A DNA stretch of 64,000 nt from Dactylorhiza incarnata (lineage: Eukaryota > Streptophyta > Magnoliopsida > Asparagales > Orchidaceae). Where the stretch lies: the NCBI GenBank assembly GCA_033032865.1, contig JAWHQI010000148.1:1507501-1571500 (forward strand), given 5' to 3'. Both the position numbers and the translations under genes were made by a program. Below are positions 11,402-21,033 of the stretch, one piece after another; within the stretch, counting starts at the first letter, position 1; the number at the start of each line of letters is the position of its first letter. A model generated the notes under the pieces. It did not search any database and had not been told where the DNA came from. It worked only from the letters and a program-made list of their open reading frames with translations.

Positions 11402-11835
11402 TGTTGTTTATTGGGTGTCAACTTATCACCTAGAGTGGGGGTGGGGTGAATAGGTTTTGTAGATTATTTTATCCCCTTTAGGTATAATTGATTTCTGATT
11501 AGTAGATCTATGAATTATAAAGCACAACACAGAAAAGCACACAGTGATCTATAGAGGTTCCTCAAGACAGGGTGTCTTGAGTAGTCCTCTTTCCCTCTGC
11601 GCCTACCTAGCAGTGTGCTAGTCTCAGCAAACTCCACAAAATCTTCAGGTCCGCAAGCCTTACAACACAGACCCGCAAGTCCTACAGCCTAGGCCCGCAA
11701 GCCCCTACTGCACCCGAGCCCACAAGCTCGACACTCAGGCCCTCAAGCCCTACACAACACAAACCCGCAAGTCCTGTGCCTACAGCCTAGGCCCGCAAGC
11801 CCTTATTGCACCCAAGCCCTCAAGTTCGACAAAAT

Positions 11836-12034
11836 CGTACCCGCAAGTCCACTGCCCTGGCCCTCAAGCCTCACAGCTTTCCAACCCTCAAGCTAGACGG
11901 TGTCGGACCCGCAAGTCCACTGCCATGGCCCTCAAGCCTCACAGCTCTCTAGCCCTCAAGCTAGACGGTGTCGGGCCCGCAAGTCCACTGCCCTGGTCCT
12001 CAAGCCTCACAGCTCTCCAGCCCTCAAGCTAGAC
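11836..12034. repeat. Three tandem 68-bp repeats in element B 3' LTR
   Basis: Three consecutive units of about 68 bp, each with CCCGCAAGTCCACTGCC, then CCTCAAGCCTCACAGC, then CCTCAAGCTAGAC. Shorter CCCGCAAG/CCCTCAAG decamers extend the array back to about 11640. The other LTR carries the same array at 29290-29495. It lies downstream of the TATA box, so it would be transcribed in R/U5. Confidence 0.8.
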
Positions 12035-12965
12035 AAACAGGCCCGCAAGCCTTATAAAAAATTATAGTGATGAAAACCGTTTCTTCTGCCTGATGAATAT
12101 TGGCAACTTAGCCGGATGGAGATCGACAATTTGAGGTTGAAGAAGATGTTTCTGATTCAGATCTTGAAAGTGCAGTTCTTCTTCAATCTCTTCGCTTAGC
12201 CTGATGAGGAACGGCTTCTTATCTGTCGATCAAACGACTGATTCTTCTGAGAACGCTTGAATCTTGTTCTCTACTTGTTCTCCTTCTTCTCCGCAGAATG
12301 TACTGTTGTATTGAGAAGCAACGGTGGGATTCTTTTTCGTTTTTCTTTTCTCACGATGATTGATTCATTCTAGGGCATCCTCTTATCTCTTTTATAAGAG
12401 TGTGAGGCTCCCAACGATCTTCTCAAAAAGTTCCTTAAGTGTCAGACGCCCCATTCCTTAAGATCACGCGTTGATTGGACAATCAGGTGCCGGCATTAAT
12501 TGCTGACTGCGCGCCCACAACATTTGAATCTGTCTCGACGATATTTCCACTGTTACGATGACATGGATAATATCTCGACGATATGACTTTGTCGATGCCT
12601 TAGGTCTTGGTGGATCTTCAAGTCTTATAGCTTCTGCCTCTGACGCTGATGTCTCGACGATAAGAGATATCCTGGCATTTCTGCATATACAACGATATGC
12701 TATCTCTGACTGTGTCGTCGTGATCTTCTTTCTTGCAGTCTATCGTCGTAATCACTTTGTTCTTTCGACGACATGAGCGATATCATGTCGACAGACTATG
12801 CTTTAGCAACTGCTTGTCTTCAGCTGCCCTTCTTTAGTCTTCTCGACATCATGCCTTCTTTACGACGATATCTGTTCCTCTCGACGACAAGGCTACTTTG
12901 TTGATGTCGATGATACTGCATCTTCTCGACGACATTCCTTCCTTGGATATCTTCATGTCTTCTCT

Positions 12966-13168
12966 GCGTTCGACGAACTTCATTCTGCGTTAGACGAACA
13001 ACATTCTGCGTTCGACGAACTTCATTCTTCTATCCCGTCTCTGCGTTCGACGAACTTGTCAAGTCTCAGCGTTTGCTTCTGTCCTGTCTCTTCGTTCGAC
13101 GAACTTCATTCTGCGTTCGACGAACTGCATTCTGCGTTCGACGAACTGCATTCTGCGTTCGACGAACT
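12966..13168. repeat. 21-bp tandem repeats with TTCGACGAACT core, element B 3' LTR
   Basis: A run of units carrying CATTCTGCGTTCGACGAACT, upstream of the TATA box (in U3). The core GTTCGACGAAC is nearly palindromic. The 5' LTR (30421-30590) has two fewer units, so the array has expanded or contracted since insertion. Confidence 0.8.
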
Positions 13169-13575
13169 CGCCAATTCTCAGGGTTTGCTTTGCTCATTAT
13201 CATGACGATGTGCATGTATTTGGTGAAATAACTAAAGTACTTGACATATTGCCGATCTCTGCAAGCATGAACTAGATGGGACATTAAATACATCTTGCAC
13301 TTATCATTGAGCTGAGCACTTCTTCAAATCAGGAACACTACTGGGCACTGTTCCCAACAATCTCCGCTTATTTGAAGAAGTCATAACCCACTCAATGATA
13401 AATGCCACTCAAATAAAAGATTTAATATTTTAAGCAAACAAGCATATAATGATGACATTGCAGCTATAATTGAGTGAACATAGAATTTGACATATATTAC
13501 TTCATTTATAAATAGTGCCAAATGTTTTCAAAAGTTTTGACATTTCTACATTTAGCCCCCGAAAGATTTAGCCAT

Positions 13576-15699
13576 CTATATCTCTGGTGCCCTCATATCA
13601 GCTTCACCCTTTGCTTTCTTGGCACTGGCTTCCTGTTCCTTTTCAGCTTGTCTGATGAAGTACTCAAACGGTTTAGGATGATACTTTTGAGGTTCAGGAG
13701 TGTCAGCTGGAATTCTTCCTGCTTGCTTATTCCTTCTGTATTCTCTCCTTACTTCTTCTTGATCTTCATGCTTAGCCCATTCTTGAGGACTGTATACATT
13801 GTTTCTTTCACCTTTATTAGCTTTCACTTGCTCCCATGCTTTTAGAATGATGGTCCTGGATATGAGACTCCATCTTTCATAGTCATCCGTTTTCTCCATT
13901 TCCTCCCTGTACTTTCTCTTTCTCATTTTTATTTCTTCATCCTCCAGTGCTTCCTTTTCTTTACCCTTATCAGTATCAGGAATATCTGTATGTTGCTCTT
14001 CAGCAGGCTCGTCATAATGTAGAGGAGGGAGATTCATTGCTTCCCTGATGGTGTTTGTGGTCTAGATGGCATGATCACCACTGGCCTTTATCATTGATCT
14101 CTCCCCCTTTATGACTTCTTCAGATATCCCCCTTTGGAGATTCTCCTCGGAGGCCAATATCTTGTTTTTGAGCATGTGGATTCCTGCTTCCAAGTGATTC
14201 TTGGTCTCAAGCAGATGACTGTCTAGATCTTTATTGTGGTGATCTAGACTTTCTTGGAGATCAGTTTTGTGTTCAGCCATCTTCTTGGTGGATGCAATGT
14301 AGGCCTTCTCTATGCTGCTGACAATCAATGTCTGATTAACCCCTAGGTTAGATACACCCTTGTGAGTACAAGCAGTGTATTCTTGCAGATTTTTCACATC
14401 ATTTCTTAGGCTTGCCATTTCAGCAGACAGTTCCATTCTTAGCTCATTGATAGCAGAGGTTACATAGCTTTCAAGTTTTAATCTTTTCTCTTCCAGGAGC
14501 ATCTTTATCTGAGATAATAGTGAGAGCTCTACTGGTCTATTCTCTGGAGATGAACTATCTTGTTCCTCTTCTTTATTCCCTTCAATTATTGGAGATGGAG
14601 ATTTTCTTATGGGTGAATGGTTTGGCTCATTTTCCTTTTCAGGACTTTACTGATCTTTGCTAGTCTCATCAGCAGGGTTCTCTTAGTTGTCCTCTTGCAT
14701 TGCTGGTTCAGAATGACCAGCATCTTCAGCCCCTATGATCTTATTGATCACTTCTTCCACTTGAGAAAGGAGCTCACTATTCTTCTCCCCCTCAGTTTCA
14801 GCACTTCCTTGATCTATTGCTGTTGTTATCCTGGATCCCTGACTTAGAGCAGAGGTCTGGAGGGCGACATTCCTTATATCCACAGGTACCTCACAGTCAG
14901 ATGGAGGTGAGTTGTTGCCTGACTCACTTCCTTCAGACGAGCTTTCTCCCTTCCTCTTCATATCTTCTGCTGTCTTCAACTTCTTGTGAGGTTTAGTCAG
15001 AACTTTCTCCCACCTTTCCAGTATTCTGATATCCATCCTTCTCATGTGATGGATTTTTACTCCATACTTTTTGTTAAAGCTTTCAGGGTAGGATAGTAGA
15101 AGATACAGTGATAGTATTCTTCCTAGATTTGGAACTTGAAGGCTGTCTTGAATTCTCTTGAAAATAATCTGACCCCAGTTGGTCTTCTTCCTTAGGATTA
15201 TCCTTGCCATTGTCTCGAACATGGGCATGGATATCCTGTCATGTGACCCTACCTTGCAGAGGAGGGATTTTCCCACAATGTCTGTCATCAGCTTTCCTTG
15301 TTGAATGAAGCTTTTCCTTTCCAGAGACCCATAGGTCTTGCTCGAATGCCCGCACCATGCTAGAGCCTTGTCAAGGTCTTCCTGGGTGATCTTTTCATCT
15401 TCCTCCCCCTTGGCAAAGGCCGACAACTGAAGAGCCCTGTTCAATCTCTTGGGATACACCTTGACCATTATCCCGTTGATTATGCTCTTCACAGATGTTC
15501 CCTTTGAGCCACCCTTGGAATTCGAGTAGAACTCCAACACTTCTCTTTTTAATATGACCGTCGGCTCAGAGAGGGCGAACTCCAGACCGACGACGTCCAA
15601 TAGCTTTATAGCATGTTGAATCTCTTCTGGTCCTTCCACGAACACATACCTTACCACTTCACTTCCTTCAAAGAGGAATCCTTCCTTCTTTGGCGCCAT
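13576..15699 (-). pseudogene. Element B accessory protein (about 707 codons, three in-frame stops)
   Basis: Starts at the ATG at 15699 (MAPKKEG), chosen because C starts the same way and a TATA block lies about 120 bp upstream. One reading frame runs to 13576 with stops only near 14683, 14650 and 14062. N-terminal domain (residues 1-225): VLEFYSN, LAWCGHSSKTYGSLE, DIVGKSLLCKVGSHDRIS, KKTNWGQIIFKRIQ, LGRILSLYLLLSYP, RRMDIRILERWEKV. Then an acidic serine-rich linker, a coiled coil (14502-14062) and a C-terminal module (14037-13576) with YSPQEWA and KYHPKPFEYF. No signal peptide or membrane segment is visible, so it is not an obvious envelope. The N-terminal domain recalls the Pfam 'putative plant transposon protein' family; function unknown. 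Best-preserved of the three copies. Confidence 0.8.
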
Positions 15700-15810
15700 C
15701 TTTTGCTTGATCCAGAAGGATTTCAGCACTATCGACACGTTCACTCTTAGAAGGCATGGAGAACACGACGGCTTTTTAGGGCTAATGTAGAGAGTGTTTT
15801 AACCTTATGA

Positions 15811-16010
15811 CATTTGACCTTATTTATAGTGTCTGAGTTGGAAGTCGAAGTGTCATTTGTTAAATGTCTGATTAACTCGACTTTAGCTGTAATGATTGGT
15901 TAAGCACAGGTTTATTTAAGAGTCCGCTGATGATTGGATATCGTCGTGATGCAGATTCGATATCGAGGAGTCATTTCGACGATACCAATCATCATTTCGA
16001 CGACATGGTT
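15811..16010 (-). promoter_or_regulatory. Putative internal promoter of the element B accessory gene
   Basis: On the minus strand, TATAAATAAGGTCAAATGT spans about 15828-15810, roughly 120 bp before the accessory ATG. Element C has TATAAATAAGTCAAATGT at the same spacing. Upstream (15940-16010) lie CGACGATA/CGACGACA boxes like those of the LTR. A GCCCTAA motif lies between TATA and ATG in both elements. I infer an independent transcription start; no transcript evidence is available here. Confidence 0.6.
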
Positions 16011-16364
16011 TTGGTTCACTCTTTTGTATAACCAGTGCAATGCTTTTGGCAGTGCCATACATATGTTCTCCTTGAATGATAACTTTTACTTATTTAAGTG
16101 AATATTACTTTTACAAAATGATAATGATGAGGTTATGTATTGAGCATCAACATAATTACCTTCACCTTAGCTTTTAAGTCTTCTATAGCTAGTAGCTCCC
16201 CCCTTGATGGGATGACCACTTATCTTTACTCTTAGCTCCCCCTTGATCAGTGCACCTTGCCATGTGGTGAGTTTTTCTTAGTCCAGAGTTGAGCCTGGAG
16301 CACTTATTGTCCATTAGCCTTGTTTTATTTTGATTGGCTAAATGGACTACCATGCAAGAAAGAT
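16011..16364. other. Spacer between gag and accessory promoter of element B
   Basis: No coding sequence is visible. In an autonomous relative such as element C the whole pol gene would sit here; in B only about 350 bp separate the gag stop from the promoter boxes. Two AGCTCCCCC stretches near 16195-16245 (minus-strand GGGGGAGCT) resemble purine tracts. Confidence 0.5.
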
Positions 16365-16445
16365 TTAATAATCCTTATGAGCCCAAGGTGACTTGGGTCG
16401 TAGGTTCTTGTTAGCATAAGAGGGAATTCTTCTACTCACCTCAGC
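16365..16445 (-). pseudogene. gag: Element B gag, C-terminal end (separated by gypsy insertion)
   Basis: Minus-strand frame ending NKNLRPKSPWAHKDY and stop TAA at 16365-16367. It aligns with the end of the element C gag (NKNQGLKSIWVPKIK). If gypsy element G and one TSD copy are removed, the frame is continuous with the gag segment that stops at 27154, confirming that G landed inside gag. Confidence 0.75.
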
Positions 16446-19066
16446 TGTAATGCCCCTGATTTTTCGTTAATTATTTTCGTGATCGCTGTGGCGTAATTTT
16501 GGCATAAGGGCATTACTTCAGCTCGTCAGGTTTAGTTTTGAGCCTTAGCTTAGTTAAAGTATGTAATTTAGATCGAGCGTGCGAGTTTTCGCGTCATTTT
16601 GATTTGTAGAGAAGGTTTTGTGTAGTATTGAGAATTTAGCTTCGGGAGGCTTTTGCCCGAGTTTGGCTCGTCGAAACTGAATTCTGACTTCGCCGTTGGA
16701 TTCGTAGCGCCGTGTTTTAGTTAAGGTGCAAATTTCGTAGAAATCCGAGGTGATCTAGTTTCCCTCGCGTTTTAAGTAAATTGTGGAATTAATTAATTAA
16801 TTAATTAATAATTTAGGTTATATATAAAGCCTAAAATCTTCTTCCCCTATTCATCTCCTTCTTCCTCGATCAAAAGCAGCCGCCGAGCGAAAGAACGAGA
16901 GCGGAGCTTCGTGGAGCGTTCGTCCAGCGATTTCTAGGGCTGTAGTAGTCGGAATCGTGTTTGGAGAGTGGATTTGGAAAGCTCTCGGCGAGATCTTCGT
17001 CTTAGCGGTAAGCTTTTCCCGTTTTGTGGAATTTTTGGAGTTAGGGTAGTGACCTAACCCCTTCTTTCGACCCGAAAAGTTTCAGGAATCTGTGCTCGTG
17101 TGTCCTCTTAGCCGATCCTTAGCGTTCGGAGCGGAGTACTTCGTGTTTGCAAGGTTAAGGCAAGTGGCTTCTTCCTCCTCCTCTTTGTTTGGTTAAATCT
17201 TGGTTTTCCTCCTGATAAATGCTTGGTGAACTATTGGCTCGTATTTCGAGCATCTTATTTGATAGATTGAAACCCTAAATTTCCCCCCGTAGTGTCAGGA
17301 AATTTCTCCCAGAAAGCACCGACGTCCCCTGGTTTAGCCGCTGAATGGTCCTTCTCGAGAAGTCCCGGTCGTCCTCGAGAAGTCGTTTTAGCCCAGTCTC
17401 GAGAGATCCTTGTCTCTCTCGAGAAGTCTTAGCCGTTCTCGAGAAGCCCTTGTTGTTCTTGAGAAGTTGCCTTAGCCCAGCTTGCGAGAAGACCCCCTCG
17501 ACCTCTCGAGAAATGCCTCCTAATTTCCCGAGAAATCCTTGTTGTTCTCGAGAAGTCCAGTTTTCCGATCCGAATTTCTCGAGAAGTGTCATTGTTCTGG
17601 AGAAGTCCAGTGTCTTGATTTTTTTTCGGGTCTCTCGCGAGATGCCTTAAACCCCTCGGGGAATCACTCTCTCCTGACCACTTTGAGTTCTCGAGAAGTT
17701 ATCTTGTCCCGCCCTTGTTCCTTAAGCAACTCCATGATCCTAGCCTTGATCTCATGGTTGTTCGTAACCCTAAACTCCCTTGAGAAAAGCCTTATATGTT
17801 GTTAGTGCTTGATTTATGACACCGTTTACTTCTCCTCTTCGAAACCTCGTACTCGTTGTCGTTGAAGCAACATATGAGTTCTCTTATGTTTAGTATTGGA
17901 AAATGTTTACTTTGTTGTGACCCTGTCTCTTAGGGCATCCTAGTGTTTATCCTTTCGGGCAGCGTCCCGTATTTAATTGAAATCTAATTAATAAGAACCA
18001 TTGTCTTTAGCCTTACACAGTAGTGTGTTTGGGGGACAGTGGGGGAATGTTATAGCCTTGCACGGTAGTCGTGTTTGGTTGGTTGGGTCTAGAGTACCCC
18101 ACCCAGTTTTTGGGCTTTGGGTGGCGGAGGTAGATAACCGCTCCCGTTTAATTGAGCTGATCAGTCTCTTTAAATAATGAAACAAGATAAATGAATCTTG
18201 CTCGTTCCTCTTTTTGGCACTTTCTTTTTAGTGCACTCGGTGCTTGTTAGTTCTTTGTTTAGAGCTTCTCTTCCGGTAAATCTGGCTTGGGTTGGTATCC
18301 CTTATGCCTTGCTTACTTTTCTACTAGTTTTCTGTCACTTGTAATTTCTTGCTGAGGCGTTCTTTGTTTTATTGAATGCCTCAGGTTCAGAGCCGTAGCG
18401 GCTAGTGGTGTAGCCTGAAGTTCAGAGTTTTAGTAGTTGTTCACCCCGCTGCTGCGAGGTAGTTGTTTTTAGTTTCTTCTTGTGCTCAAACATACTAGAT
18501 GGTGCCAATGGGTTAGTGTCATGTTGTTGACGCCCATTGTGCCCTTTTTATGCTTTATAGTTTATTTGCCAGTTAAATGCCACTACTTTTAGATCTTGTG
18601 TATCTTACTCTCTGGGAATGATTTATGTTAGGTGCACTATAGTTATAAAATGGTTTTTTCTTCATCCTCATTGCATTCTTTCTAACTGAAACCATTAACC
18701 TTAAAGTCGCTTAAAGGTATTTTCTACTCTTACAATACACCTAGTTATGTGCATATCATTTACCTTATGCTCCGTCGTTGCATACATTTAGGACTTTAAG
18801 TAAACTAAATCAAGTACTTTCCGCTGCAATTATACATACTTTCTCGGTGGACTAGTTGATCCACGAACTGAGAGACACAGTTCTTACCTCAAAACCCCTA
18901 ATAAATGATTTCAAATGATGACTTATCATATAATCATGTTTTGTTTAGTTAAGTAATAGGTTCCCGCCTGAGCGTCTGCAGCTGTCTCCTGTATGACGTG
19001 GCATCATGACGTGTATTTTCTCTTACTCTGATATTCTTAAATTCGGAGAAAATGCGGGTTGTGACA
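16446..19066 (+). repeat. Element G 5' LTR (2621 bp)
   Basis: Aligns end to end with 24511-27153. TATA box TTATATATAAAG at about 16818-16829, followed by a pyrimidine-rich leader. Contains a CTCGAGAA tandem array (17355-17700). Several differences from the 3' copy near the start are TG here versus CG there, as expected from deamination of methylated CpG. Confidence 0.93.
17355..17700. repeat. Degenerate tandem array with CTCGAGAA core (5' LTR of G)
   Basis: About a dozen units of 20-35 bp, each carrying the palindromic core TTCTCGAGAA or a variant, usually followed by GTC or GTCC. Repeated in the 3' LTR at about 25440-25795. Located downstream of the TATA box, so transcribed. Confidence 0.8.
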
Positions 19067-19068
19067 GT

Positions 19069-19080
19069 TGGTATCAGAGG
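19069..19080 (+). other. Primer-binding site of element G
   Basis: TGGTATCAGAGG begins two bases after the LTR end (...GTGACA). It matches the plant tRNA-iMet primer site TGGTATCAGAGC except at the last base. Confidence 0.85.
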
Positions 19081-19224
19081 GAGGTTGTTCGACAAGTTGG
19101 TCGGGCAACAAATTCTGATATAGTAGTTGTTTTGGTTTCATTGCATACACACACTGATGTGTCATCAGTACGTCTTGGCCGAAGCATGAACACTACACTC
19201 ATAACATGATAAGAAGTATACGGG

Positions 19225-19605
19225 GCATATTATGTAGTATGGGATGCATAATATGTGTTTGTATATGGATCCACCATAGGTGGCAACATGTGACGATTAT
19301 GTAGTATGGGATGCATAACCATCATCACATGGATGCCCATTAGCACATTTTCTCTTTCGTTACATGCAATATTATGTAGTATGGGATGCATAATATTACA
19401 TGTGTACGTCGCTCATAACATGCATTAAGGCCTTTATTAGAATGCATAGCACAACATACCTTACAAAGCATTGCATAAGCACACGTGCGAAGTTAAAGGC
19501 TTATATGATGACACAAATACACGCATGATTTCAAAATGAATAGCAAAATTCATGCATTCATGCCCTTTGCACATGAGTCAAGAGGGACGATGTAGTATCG
19601 TTCCC
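19225..19605 (+). other. Structured leader of element G: hairpins with a shared loop
   Basis: Three hairpins share the loop TAGTATGGGATG: stem 19226-19234/19247-19255 (9 perfect pairs), stem 19287-19301/19314-19331 (interrupted), and stem 19362-19376/19389-19403 (14 of 15 paired). Arms differ outside the innermost bases but remain complementary. A further hairpin at 19584-19605 has a GTAGT loop, and CCACC-ATA-GGTGG lies at 19271-19283. The region lies between primer site and gag, where LTR elements keep packaging and dimerisation signals. Confidence 0.7.
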
Positions 19606-19743
19606 AAATTTAGCATACATCATGAAAATGTCCCAGAGAAAGGTAGTGGAAATGGCAAGTATCTGTACATGTATGTTCTGAACCAAGTAGTGTTGTTCTA
19701 GTGTAAGGTTAAGTTTTAATTATAGGTTTATGCGTTAGCAGAG

Positions 19744-20976
19744 ATGTCTCGGAGGCGTGTTACGACGAGGTTGACCCCCCAATCAGAGGGTGAATCTTCG
19801 GGTGCGCAGTGTGAGGCCATGATCGAAAGTCTGCGACAAAGTAATGAGGCTCTGTCCAGGCAGTTAGTTGCGATGCAATCGCAGATCCAGACGTTGTTGA
19901 CTGCCGCCGCTGGGCAGCAGCCTGTGGTGCAGGACCCTGCAGTTGGTCAGACTGTACCTGTTCCTCCCGCTCCTTTGGTGCCTCCAGATTTGCGACCACC
20001 AGAGATGAACTTCATTTCGCATTTCCAGCGACTAGGACCTCCTACGTTTGATGGAAGAGCGTATTTCATGGCATTAGATGACTGGTTTGTTGCCATTGAG
20101 GAGATGTTTTCGTACTCGGGAATCTCTGCAGACCAAAACGTGATGGTCGCCGCTTACCAGCTGAAAGGACTTGCTAAAAGCTGGTGGATTAGGGAGAGGG
20201 AAAATCTCATAGGAGGGTGTTTGTGGGAGTCGTTCAAGGCGATGGTGTTAAAGAAGTTCCTACCGTCGGTCGAGCAAGACCGTTTAATGAATAATTTTTT
20301 GCACTTGAAGCAAAGACAGCTCACGGTTAGTGAGTATGAGATCGAGTTCAGTAAGTTGAGCAGGTTTGCTCCATATTTAGTGGCTTCTGAGGCAAGAAGA
20401 GTGAAGCGTTTTCTCGGAGGACTTCGTAGCGATATTCAGCAGTTGGCGAGCGCTTATAGATCTGAAAGTTATGCTGAAGTGGTAGAAGCAGCGCTGAAAG
20501 TCGAGGCTATCGACAACGCCAAGAATAGAGGTGCATTAATGAAAAAGGACAAGAGGAAAGTCGAAGAGGGGGAGACCCCCAAGGTAGTTAGTCCGGCTCC
20601 AAAGAAAAGGAGTGGTGAAGTTTGTAGCTTCTGTGGTCGCCCTGGCCATCCAGTTGAGAAATGTTTCAGGAGGAAGGGGGCTCAGAAGCAGCAGCGAGTG
20701 CTAGCAATCCAGGGTGCTCTAAAGGGTGTGGTCCTCTGCCAGTTGTGTAAGCAGAGTGGTCATGATGCGGCCCAGTGTTGGACCAAGGAAAAGGTCTGCT
20801 TCCAATGCAAGCAGAAAGGGCACATGAAGTTTCAATGCCCGCTAGTTCAAACCCCGTTGCAGCCTATTCCGCTTCGAGCCTTGCCGCCGCCGCAGCATCA
20901 GGATAAAGGAAGAGGAAAGCTGAACGTGCTAACCCAGGAGCAAGTGCAGTCTTCGATCCAAATGATCGCAGGTTAG
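19744..20976 (+). CDS. gag: Element G gag (410 aa, intact)
   Basis: An open frame from ATG (MSRRRVTTRL) to TAG at 20974. Residues 95-265 form the Retrotrans_gag capsid domain (PPTFDGRAYFMALDDWF, LKGLAKSWW, FLPSVEQDRLMNNFLHLKQ, VSEYEIEFSKLSRFAP). The C-terminal nucleocapsid has three zinc knuckles: CSFCGRPGHPVEKC, CQLCKQSGHDAAQC and CFQCKQKGHMKFQC. It would form the virus-like particle and bind element RNA. It is the only full-length undamaged coding region of a recognisable family in this window. Pol follows in the same frame after three TAG codons. Confidence 0.92.
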   Translation: MSRRRVTTRLTPQSEGESSGAQCEAMIESLRQSNEALSRQLVAMQSQIQTLLTAAAGQQPVVQDPAVGQTVPVPPAPLVPPDLRPPEMNFISHFQRLGPPTFDGRAYFMALDDWFVAIEEMFSYSGISADQNVMVAAYQLKGLAKSWWIRERENLIGGCLWESFKAMVLKKFLPSVEQDRLMNNFLHLKQRQLTVSEYEIEFSKLSRFAPYLVASEARRVKRFLGGLRSDIQQLASAYRSESYAEVVEAALKVEAIDNAKNRGALMKKDKRKVEEGETPKVVSPAPKKRSGEVCSFCGRPGHPVEKCFRRKGAQKQQRVLAIQGALKGVVLCQLCKQSGHDAAQCWTKEKVCFQCKQKGHMKFQCPLVQTPLQPIPLRALPPPQHQDKGRGKLNVLTQEQVQSSIQMIAG

Positions 20977-21033
20977 ACCTTAATCCAACTGTTTAGTCTC
21001 GATTCCTTTTAGTTCGCTGAGTTAGACTAGTTA

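Larger units (their letters stand above)
11402..13359 (-). repeat. Element B 3' LTR (1958 bp)
   Basis: Matches 28867-30776 along its whole length. Ends TGTT...CCCAACA on the plus strand. A minus-strand TATA box (TTATAAAAGAG) is at about 12388-12397. Next to it (13360-13373) the minus strand has the purine tract AAGCGGAGAT. It is 48 bp longer than the other copy, mainly from two extra 21-bp repeats near 13091-13168. Confidence 0.9.

Noticed and set aside
11640..12050. Regular repeats resembling a CRISPR array
   Set aside because: Plant nuclear DNA, duplicated exactly in both LTRs, with spacers that are themselves repeats.
13522..13845. Plus-strand ORF opposite the B accessory gene
   Set aside because: Antisense shadow of the conserved YSPQEWA/PKPFEYF module, with leucine- and phenylalanine-rich low-complexity translation.
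17345..17805. Serine/arginine-rich ORFs over the CTCGAG array
   Set aside because: They only reflect translation of the tandem repeat; the same frames appear in the 3' LTR.
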